This document shows positions 5,422-13,651 of a DNA stretch of 25,093 nucleotides, in pieces. The DNA is from an uncultured Ruthenibacterium sp. (GTDB lineage Bacteria; Bacillota; Clostridia; Oscillospirales; Ruminococcaceae). The stretch's first letter is position 1, and every line of letters starts with the position of its first letter. The stretch spans positions 1-25,093 of the forward strand of contig CAJUMH010000038.1 in assembly GCA_910587145.1 (NCBI GenBank), read 5' to 3'. The notes beneath the pieces were generated by a model. It worked only from the letters and a program-made list of their open reading frames with translations. It was not told the origin of the DNA and ran no database searches. The position numbers were made by a program, and so were the translations under genes.

Positions 5422-7269
5422 ATGGAGAATATGCAAAAAAATATCAGGCCGCGCGCGCAGAAATCGCCGCCGGCGTCCACTGGCGTGCGCAAAAACGCAT
5501 CGAGAATGCCTGCGCGGCAAAGCGTGCAGGAAACGGCTGCGCCGGAAAAGCCGCGCAGAAGCTATCATCCGCGCCGCAGGAAGGACACCGGGGCAGGGGC
5601 CGGAACGCCGGCGATCCCGGTGCGCATCATGCCCCTGGGCGGCCTTGGCGAGGTGGGCAAAAATATCACGCTGTATGAATGTCAGGGCGAAATGATCCTG
5701 GTGGATTGCGGCATCGTGTTCCCGGACAGCGATATGTTCGGCGTGGATCTTGTGATCCCGGATTTTACCTATCTGGTTCAGAACAAAGAGAACATCCGGG
5801 GCATTGTGATCACACATGGGCATGAGGATCACATCGGCGGCCTGCCGTATTTGCTCAAGGAGATCAATCTGCCGGTATATGCCACGCGGCTGACGATCGG
5901 CCTGATCAACAATAAGCTGGAGGAACACGGCCTTGTGCGCAGCACAAAGCTTGTGGAGATTACGCCGCGCCGAAAATTCAGGCTGGGCTGTTTTACCATA
6001 GAGCCGATCCATGTGAATCACTCCATCCCGGATGCCGTTGCACTGGCCATCAGCTGCCCCGCAGGTGTGATCCTGCAGACGGGTGATTTCAAAATCGATT
6101 ACACCCCCATCACGGGCGGCCCTACGGATCTTGTTACGATCGCCGAGTACGGAGAGCGCGGCGTGCTGGCGCTGCTGTCCGATTCTACCAACGCCGAGCG
6201 GCCCGGCTTTACGGCCACCGAGCAGAAGGTGGGCGCAAGCATAGAGGCGCTGTTCAGCCGTGCCGGAAAAAAGCGCGTGATCATAGCGACATTTGCCTCC
6301 AACCTTTACCGGATCCAGCAGCTGATCGATCTTGCGGTAAAGGCCGGCCGGAAAGTGGCCGTATCGGGCCGCAGTATGGTGAACAATACGCAGATGGCGC
6401 TGGAACTGGGCTACCTGCATGCGCCGGAAAACGTATTGATCGATATCGAAGAGATCAACCGCTATCCGGCGGAAAAAATCGTTCTTGTCACAACGGGCAG
6501 TCAGGGCGAGCCGCTCAGCGCGCTCTCCCGCATGGCCAGCGCCAGCCACCGGAACGTGCGTGTCGGCCCGAACGATTTTATCATCATTTCGGCAAATCCA
6601 ATCCCCGGGAACGAAAAAATGGTGACAAAGGTCGTCAACGGGCTGCTGAAGCTTGGGGCGGAAGTAATTTACGAATCCATGTATGATGTGCATGTGTCCG
6701 GCCACGCCTGTCAGGAGGAGCAGAAGCTGATGCTCACGCTGGCAAGGCCGAAATACTTCTTCCCGGTTCACGGCGAGTATAAGCAGCTGAAAAAGCACGC
6801 GCAGACAGCCGCTGCGGTGGGGGTACCGGAGGAAAATATCTATATCGGCGAAAACGGAGACTGCATTATCGTATCTGCCGACGGACTTACTGTCGGAGAG
6901 CCGGTTCCGGCCGGAGCGATCATGGTGGACGGCCTTGGCGTGGGCGACGTGGGAAATGTTGTTTTGCGGGATCGCCGCCATCTTTCCGAGGATGGACTGG
7001 TGATCGTGGCGGCTGCGCTGGATGCACGCACCGGTACGATCCTGGCGGGGCCCGAGCTCGTTTCGCGTGGATTTGTCTACGTGCGCGAGAACGAAAAGCT
7101 GATGGATGAAACGCGCGATCAGGTGCGCGAGGTGCTGGGCAGTATGAGCACGCTCGATCTGCGCGATTCCGGCAGCGTCCGAACGCGCATCCGTGAGACA
7201 ACATCGGCCTTTTTATACCGAAAAACAAAGCGCAGCCCGATGATCCTGCCGATCATTATGGAGGTTTGA
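5422..7269 (+). CDS. rnj: Ribonuclease J
   Basis: RNase J is the beta-CASP metallo-beta-lactamase nuclease of Firmicutes, with 5'-3' exonuclease and endonuclease activity in mRNA decay and rRNA maturation. ATG 5422 follows AGGAGGG by 4 bp and gives 615 residues, against about 555 for B. subtilis RNase J1. The excess is a 60-residue N-terminal extension rich in Arg, Lys, Ala and Pro. The conserved body then begins: MPLGGLGEVGKN (70-81), zinc motif HGHEDH (132-137), HVNHSIPDA (around 197-205), GDFK (221-224) and SDSTNAERPG. The C-terminal part has VSGHACQEEQ and FFPVHGEY, which supply further metal-binding histidines and beta-CASP motifs. The residues for activity look intact. It is preceded by a long structured leader. 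gdpP follows after 134 bp on the same strand. Confidence 0.96.
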   Translation: MENMQKNIRPRAQKSPPASTGVRKNASRMPARQSVQETAAPEKPRRSYHPRRRKDTGAGAGTPAIPVRIMPLGGLGEVGKNITLYECQGEMILVDCGIVFPDSDMFGVDLVIPDFTYLVQNKENIRGIVITHGHEDHIGGLPYLLKEINLPVYATRLTIGLINNKLEEHGLVRSTKLVEITPRRKFRLGCFTIEPIHVNHSIPDAVALAISCPAGVILQTGDFKIDYTPITGGPTDLVTIAEYGERGVLALLSDSTNAERPGFTATEQKVGASIEALFSRAGKKRVIIATFASNLYRIQQLIDLAVKAGRKVAVSGRSMVNNTQMALELGYLHAPENVLIDIEEINRYPAEKIVLVTTGSQGEPLSALSRMASASHRNVRVGPNDFIIISANPIPGNEKMVTKVVNGLLKLGAEVIYESMYDVHVSGHACQEEQKLMLTLARPKYFFPVHGEYKQLKKHAQTAAAVGVPEENIYIGENGDCIIVSADGLTVGEPVPAGAIMVDGLGVGDVGNVVLRDRRHLSEDGLVIVAAALDARTGTILAGPELVSRGFVYVRENEKLMDETRDQVREVLGSMSTLDLRDSGSVRTRIRETTSAFLYRKTKRSPMILPIIMEV

Positions 7270-7403
7270 GCGTAAAAAACGAATGGCTGCGCGGCCTGCC
7301 CTGTGCCGGCCGCGCGGCAGACGGGCTTCTCATGCCCCCCAAAGCCTTTGGGCTGCGGCCGGAGAAACGATGCGAGATGCTTTGAACGAGGAGACGCTGC
7401 TGT

Positions 7404-9383
7404 ATGAAAAAGCGATTTGCGGCATTTGACGCCGCTATCCTGATCCTGTCGGTAGCCTGCGTTGTATTATGTGTGGCGCTGGCGCTGATCAACCCGCTGT
7501 ATCTTGCCTTTGCGGGCGGCGTTCTGTTGGTGGCGGCGCTTGTGGTGTGGCTGAACCTGCAATGGTTCCGGCGCAGGATCGCGCGCTTTCTGCGCGGGAT
7601 CAGCAGCTCCTCCGATACCGCGCAGAACAGTTTTGCCTCGCTGAAGATGCCGGTTGCGGTGCTTTCCGGCGGGACGGTCGTGTGGTATAACGATGCGTTT
7701 CGGGACGACGTGACGCAGGGGCAGGAGGTTTGTCTGCTGCCCCTTGCGAAGGTGATCCCCGCGATCGACCCCGCGCAGACACAGGAAAAAAACGGCCAGA
7801 ACATTGAATACGGCGGCCAGCGCTACACGGTGTACGGCAGCGGCGTGGAAAGCGTAGACAGCCTTTTTGTGTTGTACTTTGTAAACAATACCGTTTTGCG
7901 CCGGCAGGCAGGGGAATACCTTGCCACGCGTCCCGCCGTAATGATTATTGCGGTGGATACATACGACGAGATCCTGCGCGAGATGAAAGAGAGCGAACGA
8001 GCGCGTATCGCCGGCGAGATCGAACTGACATTAGAGCGCTTTATCGGAGGCACAACGGGCTTTTTGCGGCGCATCAGCGCTTCGCAGTATATTGCCGTGG
8101 TGGAAGAGCGCCACATGCAGGAGCTGGTAAAGGGGCGCTTTTCCGTGCTGGATGCGGCGCGCACCATCGGGGACGAGCCCGGTACGGTGACCTTTTCCAT
8201 CGGTGTGGGCCGTCTTGCGCAGACCCTGCGCGAGGGCGAGACGATGGCTGCACAGGCGCTGGATATGGCGCTGGGGCGCGGCGGAGATCAGGCTGCCGTA
8301 AAAAGCCCGGAGGGCTTTGTGTTCTACGGGGGCGTTTCCCGCAGTGTGGAAAAGCGCAGCAAGGTTAAAAGCCGCATCATCGCTTCTGCGATCCGCGATT
8401 TGATGATGCAGAGCGGCAGCGTGCTGATCATGGGGCACCGTGCGTCCGATCTGGACGCGCTCGGCGCTGCGATCGGCATGCTGCGCTTTGCAAAGCTGTG
8501 CGGCAAGCCGGCCGCCGTTGTGGTAAACGAACGCCAGAGCCTTGCGGCAAACCTTGTGGAGGAATTTCGCCGTGCGGGCCGCGGCGAGGATTTTATCGAT
8601 CCGGATGAAGCAGAAAAATACATGGATCCCGATACGCTTCTGATTATTGTGGATACGCATGTGAAGGCGCTACTCGAAAGCCAGGCGCTGTATCAGGCGG
8701 CCAAAACCGTTGTGGTGATCGACCACCACCGCAAATGTGTGGGACATATCGACGACAGCGTTGTCTTTTATCACGAGCCGTATGCCTCCAGCGCGTCGGA
8801 GCTTGTCAGCGAGCTGCTGCAGTATATTGAAATGACAAAAGAAAACCGCCTTACCGCGCTGGAGGCGCAGGCGCTGCTGGCCGGGATCATGCTGGATACG
8901 CGCAACTATGCGCTGCATACCGGCGTGCGCACCTTTGAGGCATCGGCCTATCTGCGCCGGATGGGCGCGCAGACACAGGCGGTGAAGCGGCTGTTCAACT
9001 GCTCATTTGAAACCTATGCCTATAAGGCGCAGCTTGTTACAGACGCGGAGATCTATATGGGGTGCGCCGTCGTGTTTTCGAGCAGCGTTCCTCCCGAGCT
9101 GAATGTGGTTGTTCCGCAGGCCGCCAACGATCTGCTGACGATCAACGGCGTGGAAGCGAGCTTCGTGGCGGTGGACAACGGAACTCAGATCGCACTTTCT
9201 GCGCGCAGTATGGGCGAGGTGAATGTGCAGGTGATTATGGAAAAGCTGGGCGGAGGCGGCCATTTAACGATGGCGGGCGCACAGCTGCGGGGCGTTACGC
9301 TGGAAGAGGCAAAGCGCCGGCTGCTGGATGCCATTACCGAATATCGGGAAAACCAGCGCATCGAACGGCAGAAAAACGGCTGA
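7404..9383 (+). CDS. gdpP: c-di-AMP phosphodiesterase GdpP (membrane DHH-DHHA1 protein)
   Basis: GdpP hydrolyses cyclic di-AMP to pApA, lowering a second messenger that controls potassium and osmolyte uptake and wall homeostasis. The 659-residue protein has two membrane helices (about 10-30 and 34-52). A PAS-like region (about 80-165) and a degenerate GGDEF domain follow (about 175-305; SASQYIAVVEE replaces the active-site loop). Then comes the DHH domain: GHRASDLDALG (344-354), IIVDTH (414-419) and VIDHHRKC (438-445). The DHHA1 domain ends with GGGGHLTMAGAQ (616-627). All phosphodiesterase metal motifs are present. GAGGAG lies 10 bp before the ATG. The order gdpP-rplI-dnaB is shared with B. 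subtilis (yybT-rplI-dnaC). Confidence 0.96.
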   Translation: MKKRFAAFDAAILILSVACVVLCVALALINPLYLAFAGGVLLVAALVVWLNLQWFRRRIARFLRGISSSSDTAQNSFASLKMPVAVLSGGTVVWYNDAFRDDVTQGQEVCLLPLAKVIPAIDPAQTQEKNGQNIEYGGQRYTVYGSGVESVDSLFVLYFVNNTVLRRQAGEYLATRPAVMIIAVDTYDEILREMKESERARIAGEIELTLERFIGGTTGFLRRISASQYIAVVEERHMQELVKGRFSVLDAARTIGDEPGTVTFSIGVGRLAQTLREGETMAAQALDMALGRGGDQAAVKSPEGFVFYGGVSRSVEKRSKVKSRIIASAIRDLMMQSGSVLIMGHRASDLDALGAAIGMLRFAKLCGKPAAVVVNERQSLAANLVEEFRRAGRGEDFIDPDEAEKYMDPDTLLIIVDTHVKALLESQALYQAAKTVVVIDHHRKCVGHIDDSVVFYHEPYASSASELVSELLQYIEMTKENRLTALEAQALLAGIMLDTRNYALHTGVRTFEASAYLRRMGAQTQAVKRLFNCSFETYAYKAQLVTDAEIYMGCAVVFSSSVPPELNVVVPQAANDLLTINGVEASFVAVDNGTQIALSARSMGEVNVQVIMEKLGGGGHLTMAGAQLRGVTLEEAKRRLLDAITEYRENQRIERQKNG

Positions 9384-9452
9384 AGGAGCGGCAAAAACGA
9401 TCATCGCCGCGCAAAAAGGCTTATGAAGTGTTCCAAAAGCGTGATGCCCGCC

Positions 9453-9510
9453 GAAAAAGCATCCGGATGCGGGCCCAAAGGGATTCGCGCAAGCTGAAAA
9501 AGCATCCGGA
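9453..9510 (+). repeat. 15-bp direct repeat after gdpP
   Basis: GAAAAAGCATCCGGA occurs at 9453-9467 and again at 9496-9510, 43 bp apart start to start. A third partial copy (CTGAAAAAGC) begins near 9517. It lies in the gdpP-rplI gap upstream of the rplI promoter. Its significance is unknown; it could be a local duplication. Confidence 0.55.
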
Positions 9511-9556
9511 AGAGGACTGAAAAAGCGGGTGCAGACTGAAAAAATATTCGGGGGTA

Positions 9557-9586
9557 TTGCCAACTCCGGGTGAAATTTGGTATAGT
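9557..9586 (+). promoter_or_regulatory. Sigma-A promoter of rplI-dnaB
   Basis: TTGCCA (9557-9562), an 18-bp spacer and TATAGT (9581-9586) lie 98 bp before the rplI start codon, so rplI need not depend on read-through from gdpP. Confidence 0.65.
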
Positions 9587-9683
9587 AAGGAAGAATCGGA
9601 TCTGCGAAAAGGCGGTGTGGGTCCGGCTTTCTTTTCCTGCAGCGGCCGCAGGCCGCGATACAGATAACGGGAGGTTATGTGGG

Positions 9684-10127
9684 ATGAAAGTGGTATTGAA
9701 GCAGGATGTGAAATCCATCGGGAAGAAGGACGAGCTGCACGAGGTATCGGACGGCTACGCACGCAATTATCTGCTGCCGCGCGGCCTTGCCGTTGCCGCC
9801 GACGCGGCCGCCGTCAATGAGGTGCGCACCAAGGCGGCCGCCGTAGAGCATCGCGCCGCGCAGGAGCTGGCTGCCGCGCAGGAGCTGGCGAAAAAAATCG
9901 GCGGACAAACCGTTGCGATCAAGGCAAAGGCCGGGCAGGGCGGACGTCTGTTCGGTTCCGTTACCGCAAAGGACATTGCCGCCGCGCTGGGCCAAAAGGT
10001 GGGAGAATCCATCGATAAGCGCAAGATCGTAATGGACGGCGAGATCAAGAATTTTGGCTCGTATGAAATTGAGGTAAAGGTCTATCCGAAGGTAACAGCG
10101 AAGCTGACCGTTCGGGTAGAGGAATAG
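9684..10127 (+). CDS. rplI: 50S ribosomal protein L9
   Basis: L9 binds 23S rRNA near the base of the L1 stalk and its long helix spans to a neighbouring ribosome, helping frame maintenance. The 147-residue protein has the family length. Its N-terminal domain carries MKVVLKQDVKSIGKK and the signature GYARNYLLPRGLAV. An Ala/Glu-rich connecting helix (about 45-75) and the C-terminal RNA-binding domain follow (GRLFGSVTAKDIAAAL onward). ATG 9684 follows GGGAGG by 9 bp. It sits between gdpP and dnaB, the usual Firmicutes context. A short hairpin begins at its stop codon. Confidence 0.98.
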   Translation: MKVVLKQDVKSIGKKDELHEVSDGYARNYLLPRGLAVAADAAAVNEVRTKAAAVEHRAAQELAAAQELAKKIGGQTVAIKAKAGQGGRLFGSVTAKDIAAALGQKVGESIDKRKIVMDGEIKNFGSYEIEVKVYPKVTAKLTVRVEE

Positions 10128-10192
10128 CCGCAAAAGCGGCCGCACGGAAAAAACCTTCCGGAAGGGCGGGCAAACGGCCGCAAAAGCGGCCG
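10127..10192 (+). repeat. Twin GCCGC-AAAA-GCGGC hairpins between rplI and dnaB
   Basis: The hairpin GCCGC-AAAA-GCGGC occurs at 10127-10140 and in a longer form, CGGCCGC-AAAA-GCGGCCG, at 10175-10192. A CCTTCCGGAAGG palindrome lies between them. None has a following T run, so dnaB is likely still co-transcribed. They could tune the rplI:dnaB transcript ratio, as rplI needs far more product than dnaB; this is inference. Confidence 0.6.
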
Positions 10193-10230
10193 GAAATTGG
10201 GTGTAAACCACAAAGAGGGGAGGGCAGGCC

Positions 10231-11625
10231 ATGCCCGCGAAGGATCATAGCAGCGCCGGCAGTTTGAGCCTGTCGCTCGAATCTCTCGGTGTGAATCTGC
10301 CGTACAGCACCATTGCGGAGCAGGCGGTGCTCGGCGCGCCGCTTTTGGATGCGGAGATCGTGGCAAAGCTTGTGGAAACGCTGCGCCCGGAGATGTTTTA
10401 TGTGCGGCAGAACGGCGAGATCTTTGCCGAGATCATGCGCCTGTTCACCGGCGGAACGCCGGTGGATTTTGTCACGCTGCTGGCAGCGGTGCAAGCCGCC
10501 GATATCTTCGAGACGGAAGACGCGGCCAAGGTGTATCTGACACAGCTTGCCGAAACCGTTCCCTCGCTGACGCATACGGAAAATTACGTCCGGATCATTG
10601 TAGAAAAATACCGCGTGCGCCAGCTGATGAACGCGGCCAAAAACATTTTGGAGCAAACCGGGGAAGAAACCGATGCCGATCTTCTTCTGGAAAGCGCCGA
10701 GCAGAAAATTTACGAGATCCGTTCCGGGCGCGATACATCGGCGCTGACGCCGATCAACAGTGTGATCATGGATACCTATGCCCATTTGCAGGAGATCTCC
10801 GGCCCCAACCGGGAGAGATATCTGGGCATTCCCACGGGGTATACCTATCTGGATACGCTGCTCACCGGATTGGGCCGCTCGGATCTTTTGATCCTTGCGG
10901 CGCGCCCCGGCATGGGCAAAACCTCGTTTGCGCTGAACATCGCAACGAATGTGGCGAAGCGGCAGGAGGTTCCTGTTGCGTTTTTCAGCCTCGAAATGAC
11001 AAAGGATCAGCTTGTGAGCCGTATTCTCTCCAGTGAGGCGGCTATCGACAGCAGCGCGTTCCGCACGGGCGAGCTTTCTACGGCGGATTGGGAAGATCTG
11101 GCGCATGCCTCGGAGGTAATGGCGCGCACGCACATTTTTCTGGACGATACCTCCAGCATCACCATTCCGGAGATGAAGGCGAAGATCCGGCGCATCAATC
11201 AGGATCCGGCGCGCCCGAACATCGGCCTTGTCGTCATTGATTATCTGCAGCTGATGAGCAGCGGCAAGCGCACGGAAAACCGCGTGCAGGAACTGAGCGA
11301 CATCACCCGCAATCTGAAGATTATGGCCAAGGAGCTGAACGTGCCGATCATCGCTTTGAGCCAGCTTTCCCGAAGCGCCGAAAAAAACCGCACCGATCAC
11401 CGCCCGATGCTCAGCGATCTGCGCGATTCCGGCTCGATCGAGCAGGATGCGGATGTGGTGCTGTTTTTGTACCGGGAGGCTTATTACGACAACGGCGGGG
11501 AGGCGGATACAACAGGCGCTGAATGCATTGTGGCGAAGAACCGGCATGGCGGTACGGGAACCGTGAACCTTGCGTGGGACGGTGTGCACACGCGCTTTAC
11601 CAACGTGGACTATGCGCATGAATGA
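10231..11625 (+). CDS. dnaB: Replicative DNA helicase DnaB (DnaC of B. subtilis)
   Basis: The hexameric helicase that unwinds the replication fork and binds primase. The 464-residue protein has the N-terminal primase-interacting domain starting near LPYSTIAEQAVLGAPLLD (23-40), after about 22 extra residues, and a linker helix. The RecA-like C-terminal ATPase domain starts with GIPTGYTYLDTLLTGLGRSDL. It has Walker A ARPGMGKTS (224-232), Walker B VVIDYLQLM (334-342), and LSQLSRSAEKNRTDHRPMLSDLRDSGSIEQDAD-type motifs (about 376-408) forming the arginine-finger and DNA-loop region. There is no intein. GAGGGGAGGG lies just before the ATG. The 3' end overlaps tilS by 8 bp, so the two are translationally linked. 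Confidence 0.97.
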   Translation: MPAKDHSSAGSLSLSLESLGVNLPYSTIAEQAVLGAPLLDAEIVAKLVETLRPEMFYVRQNGEIFAEIMRLFTGGTPVDFVTLLAAVQAADIFETEDAAKVYLTQLAETVPSLTHTENYVRIIVEKYRVRQLMNAAKNILEQTGEETDADLLLESAEQKIYEIRSGRDTSALTPINSVIMDTYAHLQEISGPNRERYLGIPTGYTYLDTLLTGLGRSDLLILAARPGMGKTSFALNIATNVAKRQEVPVAFFSLEMTKDQLVSRILSSEAAIDSSAFRTGELSTADWEDLAHASEVMARTHIFLDDTSSITIPEMKAKIRRINQDPARPNIGLVVIDYLQLMSSGKRTENRVQELSDITRNLKIMAKELNVPIIALSQLSRSAEKNRTDHRPMLSDLRDSGSIEQDADVVLFLYREAYYDNGGEADTTGAECIVAKNRHGGTGTVNLAWDGVHTRFTNVDYAHE

Positions 11626-13003
11626 GTTCGAGACGCGCACGGCGGAATATATTGCGCAACATCATATGGTGCAAAAAGGGGATACTGTTATTGTGGCGCT
11701 CTCCGGCGGGGCGGATTCAATGGCATTGTTCCGTTTTTTTCTGTCCCGGCGGGAAGCGTTTGGCATTACGCTGCGCGCCGCGCATGTGAACCACGGGCTG
11801 CGCGGCGCAAATGCCGATGCCGATGCCGATTTTGTGCGCGGCCAATGCGCCGCCCATGGTGTTTTGCTGGATGAAACAAAGCTCAACGCTCCCGGGCACG
11901 CGAGCGAGGCATGGGGACGTGAGCAGCGCTATCTTTTTTTTGCGCGGCTGGCGCGCCAATACGGGGCAAAGGTGGCTACGGCCCACACGGAAAACGACAA
12001 TGCCGAGACGGTGCTGTTTCGTTTGGCGCGCGGTTCCTCGGTGCGCGGTGCGGCCGGCATCCCGCCGGTGCGGGACGTCTACATTCGGCCGCTGCTGTGG
12101 GCGCAGCGCGCACAGATCGAGGCGTATCTTGCGTGCTGCGGCGCCGCCTTTGTGACGGATGCAACAAACAAGACCGATCTTTATGCGCGCAATCAAATCC
12201 GGCACGGCGCATTGCCCGTTTTGGAAAATGCGCATCCGGGCGCCGTGCACAATTTTGCGCGCTTTGCCGGCGAAATGGCAGAGCTGGCCGAATATCTGGA
12301 CACGCAGGCGAAAGCGCTGCTGGCACAGGCGCTGCTCAAACCTCCGGAATATCTGCCGCAAAAGCTTGCGCCGGCCTACGATGCGGCCGTGCTGGCCGGC
12401 GCGCCCGCGCCGGTGCGCCGCGCTGCGCTGGCAAGCCTCATCGCGCAGATCGCGCCCCAAAAGACAGAGCTTGTAGCGGATGCGGAGCGCGTGCTGCAGC
12501 GCGGCGGCGCTGTGCAGCTTTGCAAAACACATGTGTTTTGTGTGGCGCAGGGCAAGGCGTTCCTGCCCGCGCAGCCGGATGCCGCTGCGCGGGCAGGAAC
12601 GGCATGGAACTGCCCGCTTTTGCCCGGCGTGCACGAGGCACCCGGCGGAATGCGCCTCACGGTTCGGCTGCTGAATTATGAAAAAACCGTGAATTCTGGA
12701 AAAGATGCGGAAAATCACTTAAAATTTTGCGCAGATTATGATAGAATACAACAGGGCGTGTGTTTTCGTACCCGGCGTTCCGGCGATGTATTTCGTCCGG
12801 CGGGCCGCGGCGTAACAAAGCCGCTGAAGAAATGGCTCTCGGAACAAAAGCTGCCTCTCGCCGCGCGTGAGCTGCTTCCGGTGCTTGCCGCGGGAAGCGA
12901 GATCCTTTGGGCGCCGGGCTTTGGCTTCGCCGAGAGGCTGGCGGCGGGTAGACAGACGAAAACCGCCGTAATGATCGAAATGCGGCAAATGGAGGAATTG
13001 TGA
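11618..13003 (+). CDS. tilS: tRNA(Ile)-lysidine synthase TilS
   Basis: TilS attaches lysine to C34 of the CAU-anticodon tRNA-Ile, converting it to read AUA; it is essential in most bacteria. I start at ATG 11618, where GTGGA lies about 8 bp upstream; ATG 11612 is two codons earlier and also possible. The 461-residue protein has the PP-loop SGGADS (29-34), AAHVNHGLRG, GHASEAWGREQRYLFF and TAHTENDNAETVLFRL signatures. The AsnB-like domain follows. The C-terminal substrate-recognition domain contains TRRSGDVFRPAGRGVTKPLK and KWLSEQKLP. It overlaps dnaB by 8 bp and shares one base with hpt, continuing the conserved tilS-hpt-ftsH order. Confidence 0.96.
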   Translation: MNEFETRTAEYIAQHHMVQKGDTVIVALSGGADSMALFRFFLSRREAFGITLRAAHVNHGLRGANADADADFVRGQCAAHGVLLDETKLNAPGHASEAWGREQRYLFFARLARQYGAKVATAHTENDNAETVLFRLARGSSVRGAAGIPPVRDVYIRPLLWAQRAQIEAYLACCGAAFVTDATNKTDLYARNQIRHGALPVLENAHPGAVHNFARFAGEMAELAEYLDTQAKALLAQALLKPPEYLPQKLAPAYDAAVLAGAPAPVRRAALASLIAQIAPQKTELVADAERVLQRGGAVQLCKTHVFCVAQGKAFLPAQPDAAARAGTAWNCPLLPGVHEAPGGMRLTVRLLNYEKTVNSGKDAENHLKFCADYDRIQQGVCFRTRRSGDVFRPAGRGVTKPLKKWLSEQKLPLAARELLPVLAAGSEILWAPGFGFAERLAAGRQTKTAVMIEMRQMEEL

Positions 13004-13554
13004 TGAAAGAGAATATGCGGGAGGACATGCTGCGGATCCTTTTGAGCGAGGACGAGATCCGCGCGAAGGTAAAGGAGCTTGGGGAACAGATCACACGGGA
13101 TTATCGCGGAAAAGACCTGCTGCTTGTGACAGTGCTGAAGGGTGCGGTGGTTTTTTTGGCCGATCTGATGCGCTGTATCGATACTCCGGCGGAAATTGAT
13201 TTTATGGTGGTTTCCAGCTATGGATCGGGCGTAAAATCAAGCGGTGTAGTCAAGATTGTGAAAGATCTGGATATTTCTCTGGCAGATAGGGACATCCTGA
13301 TCGTGGAGGACATTCTGGATTCCGGAATGACGCTCGGCTACATCAAAGAGCTGCTGCAGAGCCGTGCGCCGCAGTCGATCCGGATCGTAACGCTGCTGGA
13401 CAAGCCCAGCCGCCGCAAGGTGGATCTGCAGGCCGATTATTCCGGCTTTACGGTGCCGGATGAATTTGTTGTCGGCTACGGGCTGGATTACGACGAGAAG
13501 TACCGCAATCTGCCGTACATCGGCATTTTAAAGCCGGAGGTCTATGCGGGATAA
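13003..13554 (+). CDS. hpt: Hypoxanthine-guanine phosphoribosyltransferase
   Basis: HPRT salvages hypoxanthine and guanine to IMP and GMP with PRPP. The 183-residue protein shows VLKGAVVFLADL (44-55), SSYG (71-74), the PRPP-binding signature ILIVEDILDSGMTL (98-111) and a C-terminal EFVVGYGLDYDEKYRNLPYIG typical of the family. ATG 13003 overlaps the TGA of tilS by one base and is served by GGAGG 7 bp upstream inside tilS. A GTG one codon earlier is less likely. In Firmicutes HPRT, TilS and FtsH genes are regularly adjacent, and in B. subtilis the TilS-HPRT pair is reported to act on ftsH transcription. Confidence 0.97.
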   Translation: MKENMREDMLRILLSEDEIRAKVKELGEQITRDYRGKDLLLVTVLKGAVVFLADLMRCIDTPAEIDFMVVSSYGSGVKSSGVVKIVKDLDISLADRDILIVEDILDSGMTLGYIKELLQSRAPQSIRIVTLLDKPSRRKVDLQADYSGFTVPDEFVVGYGLDYDEKYRNLPYIGILKPEVYAG

Positions 13555-13651
13555 GCGGGCGGAAAGCCCGATCCCACGGCAAGCGCATCGCGGCGATGCG
13601 GTATCAGGAAAGACGGCATGCCGAAAAAGCTGTCTTCAGGAGTGAAAAACG

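Noticed and set aside
9420..9520. Possible small basic protein after gdpP
   Set aside because: Its frame is only the open tail of an out-of-frame reading of gdpP and has no start codon with a ribosome site.
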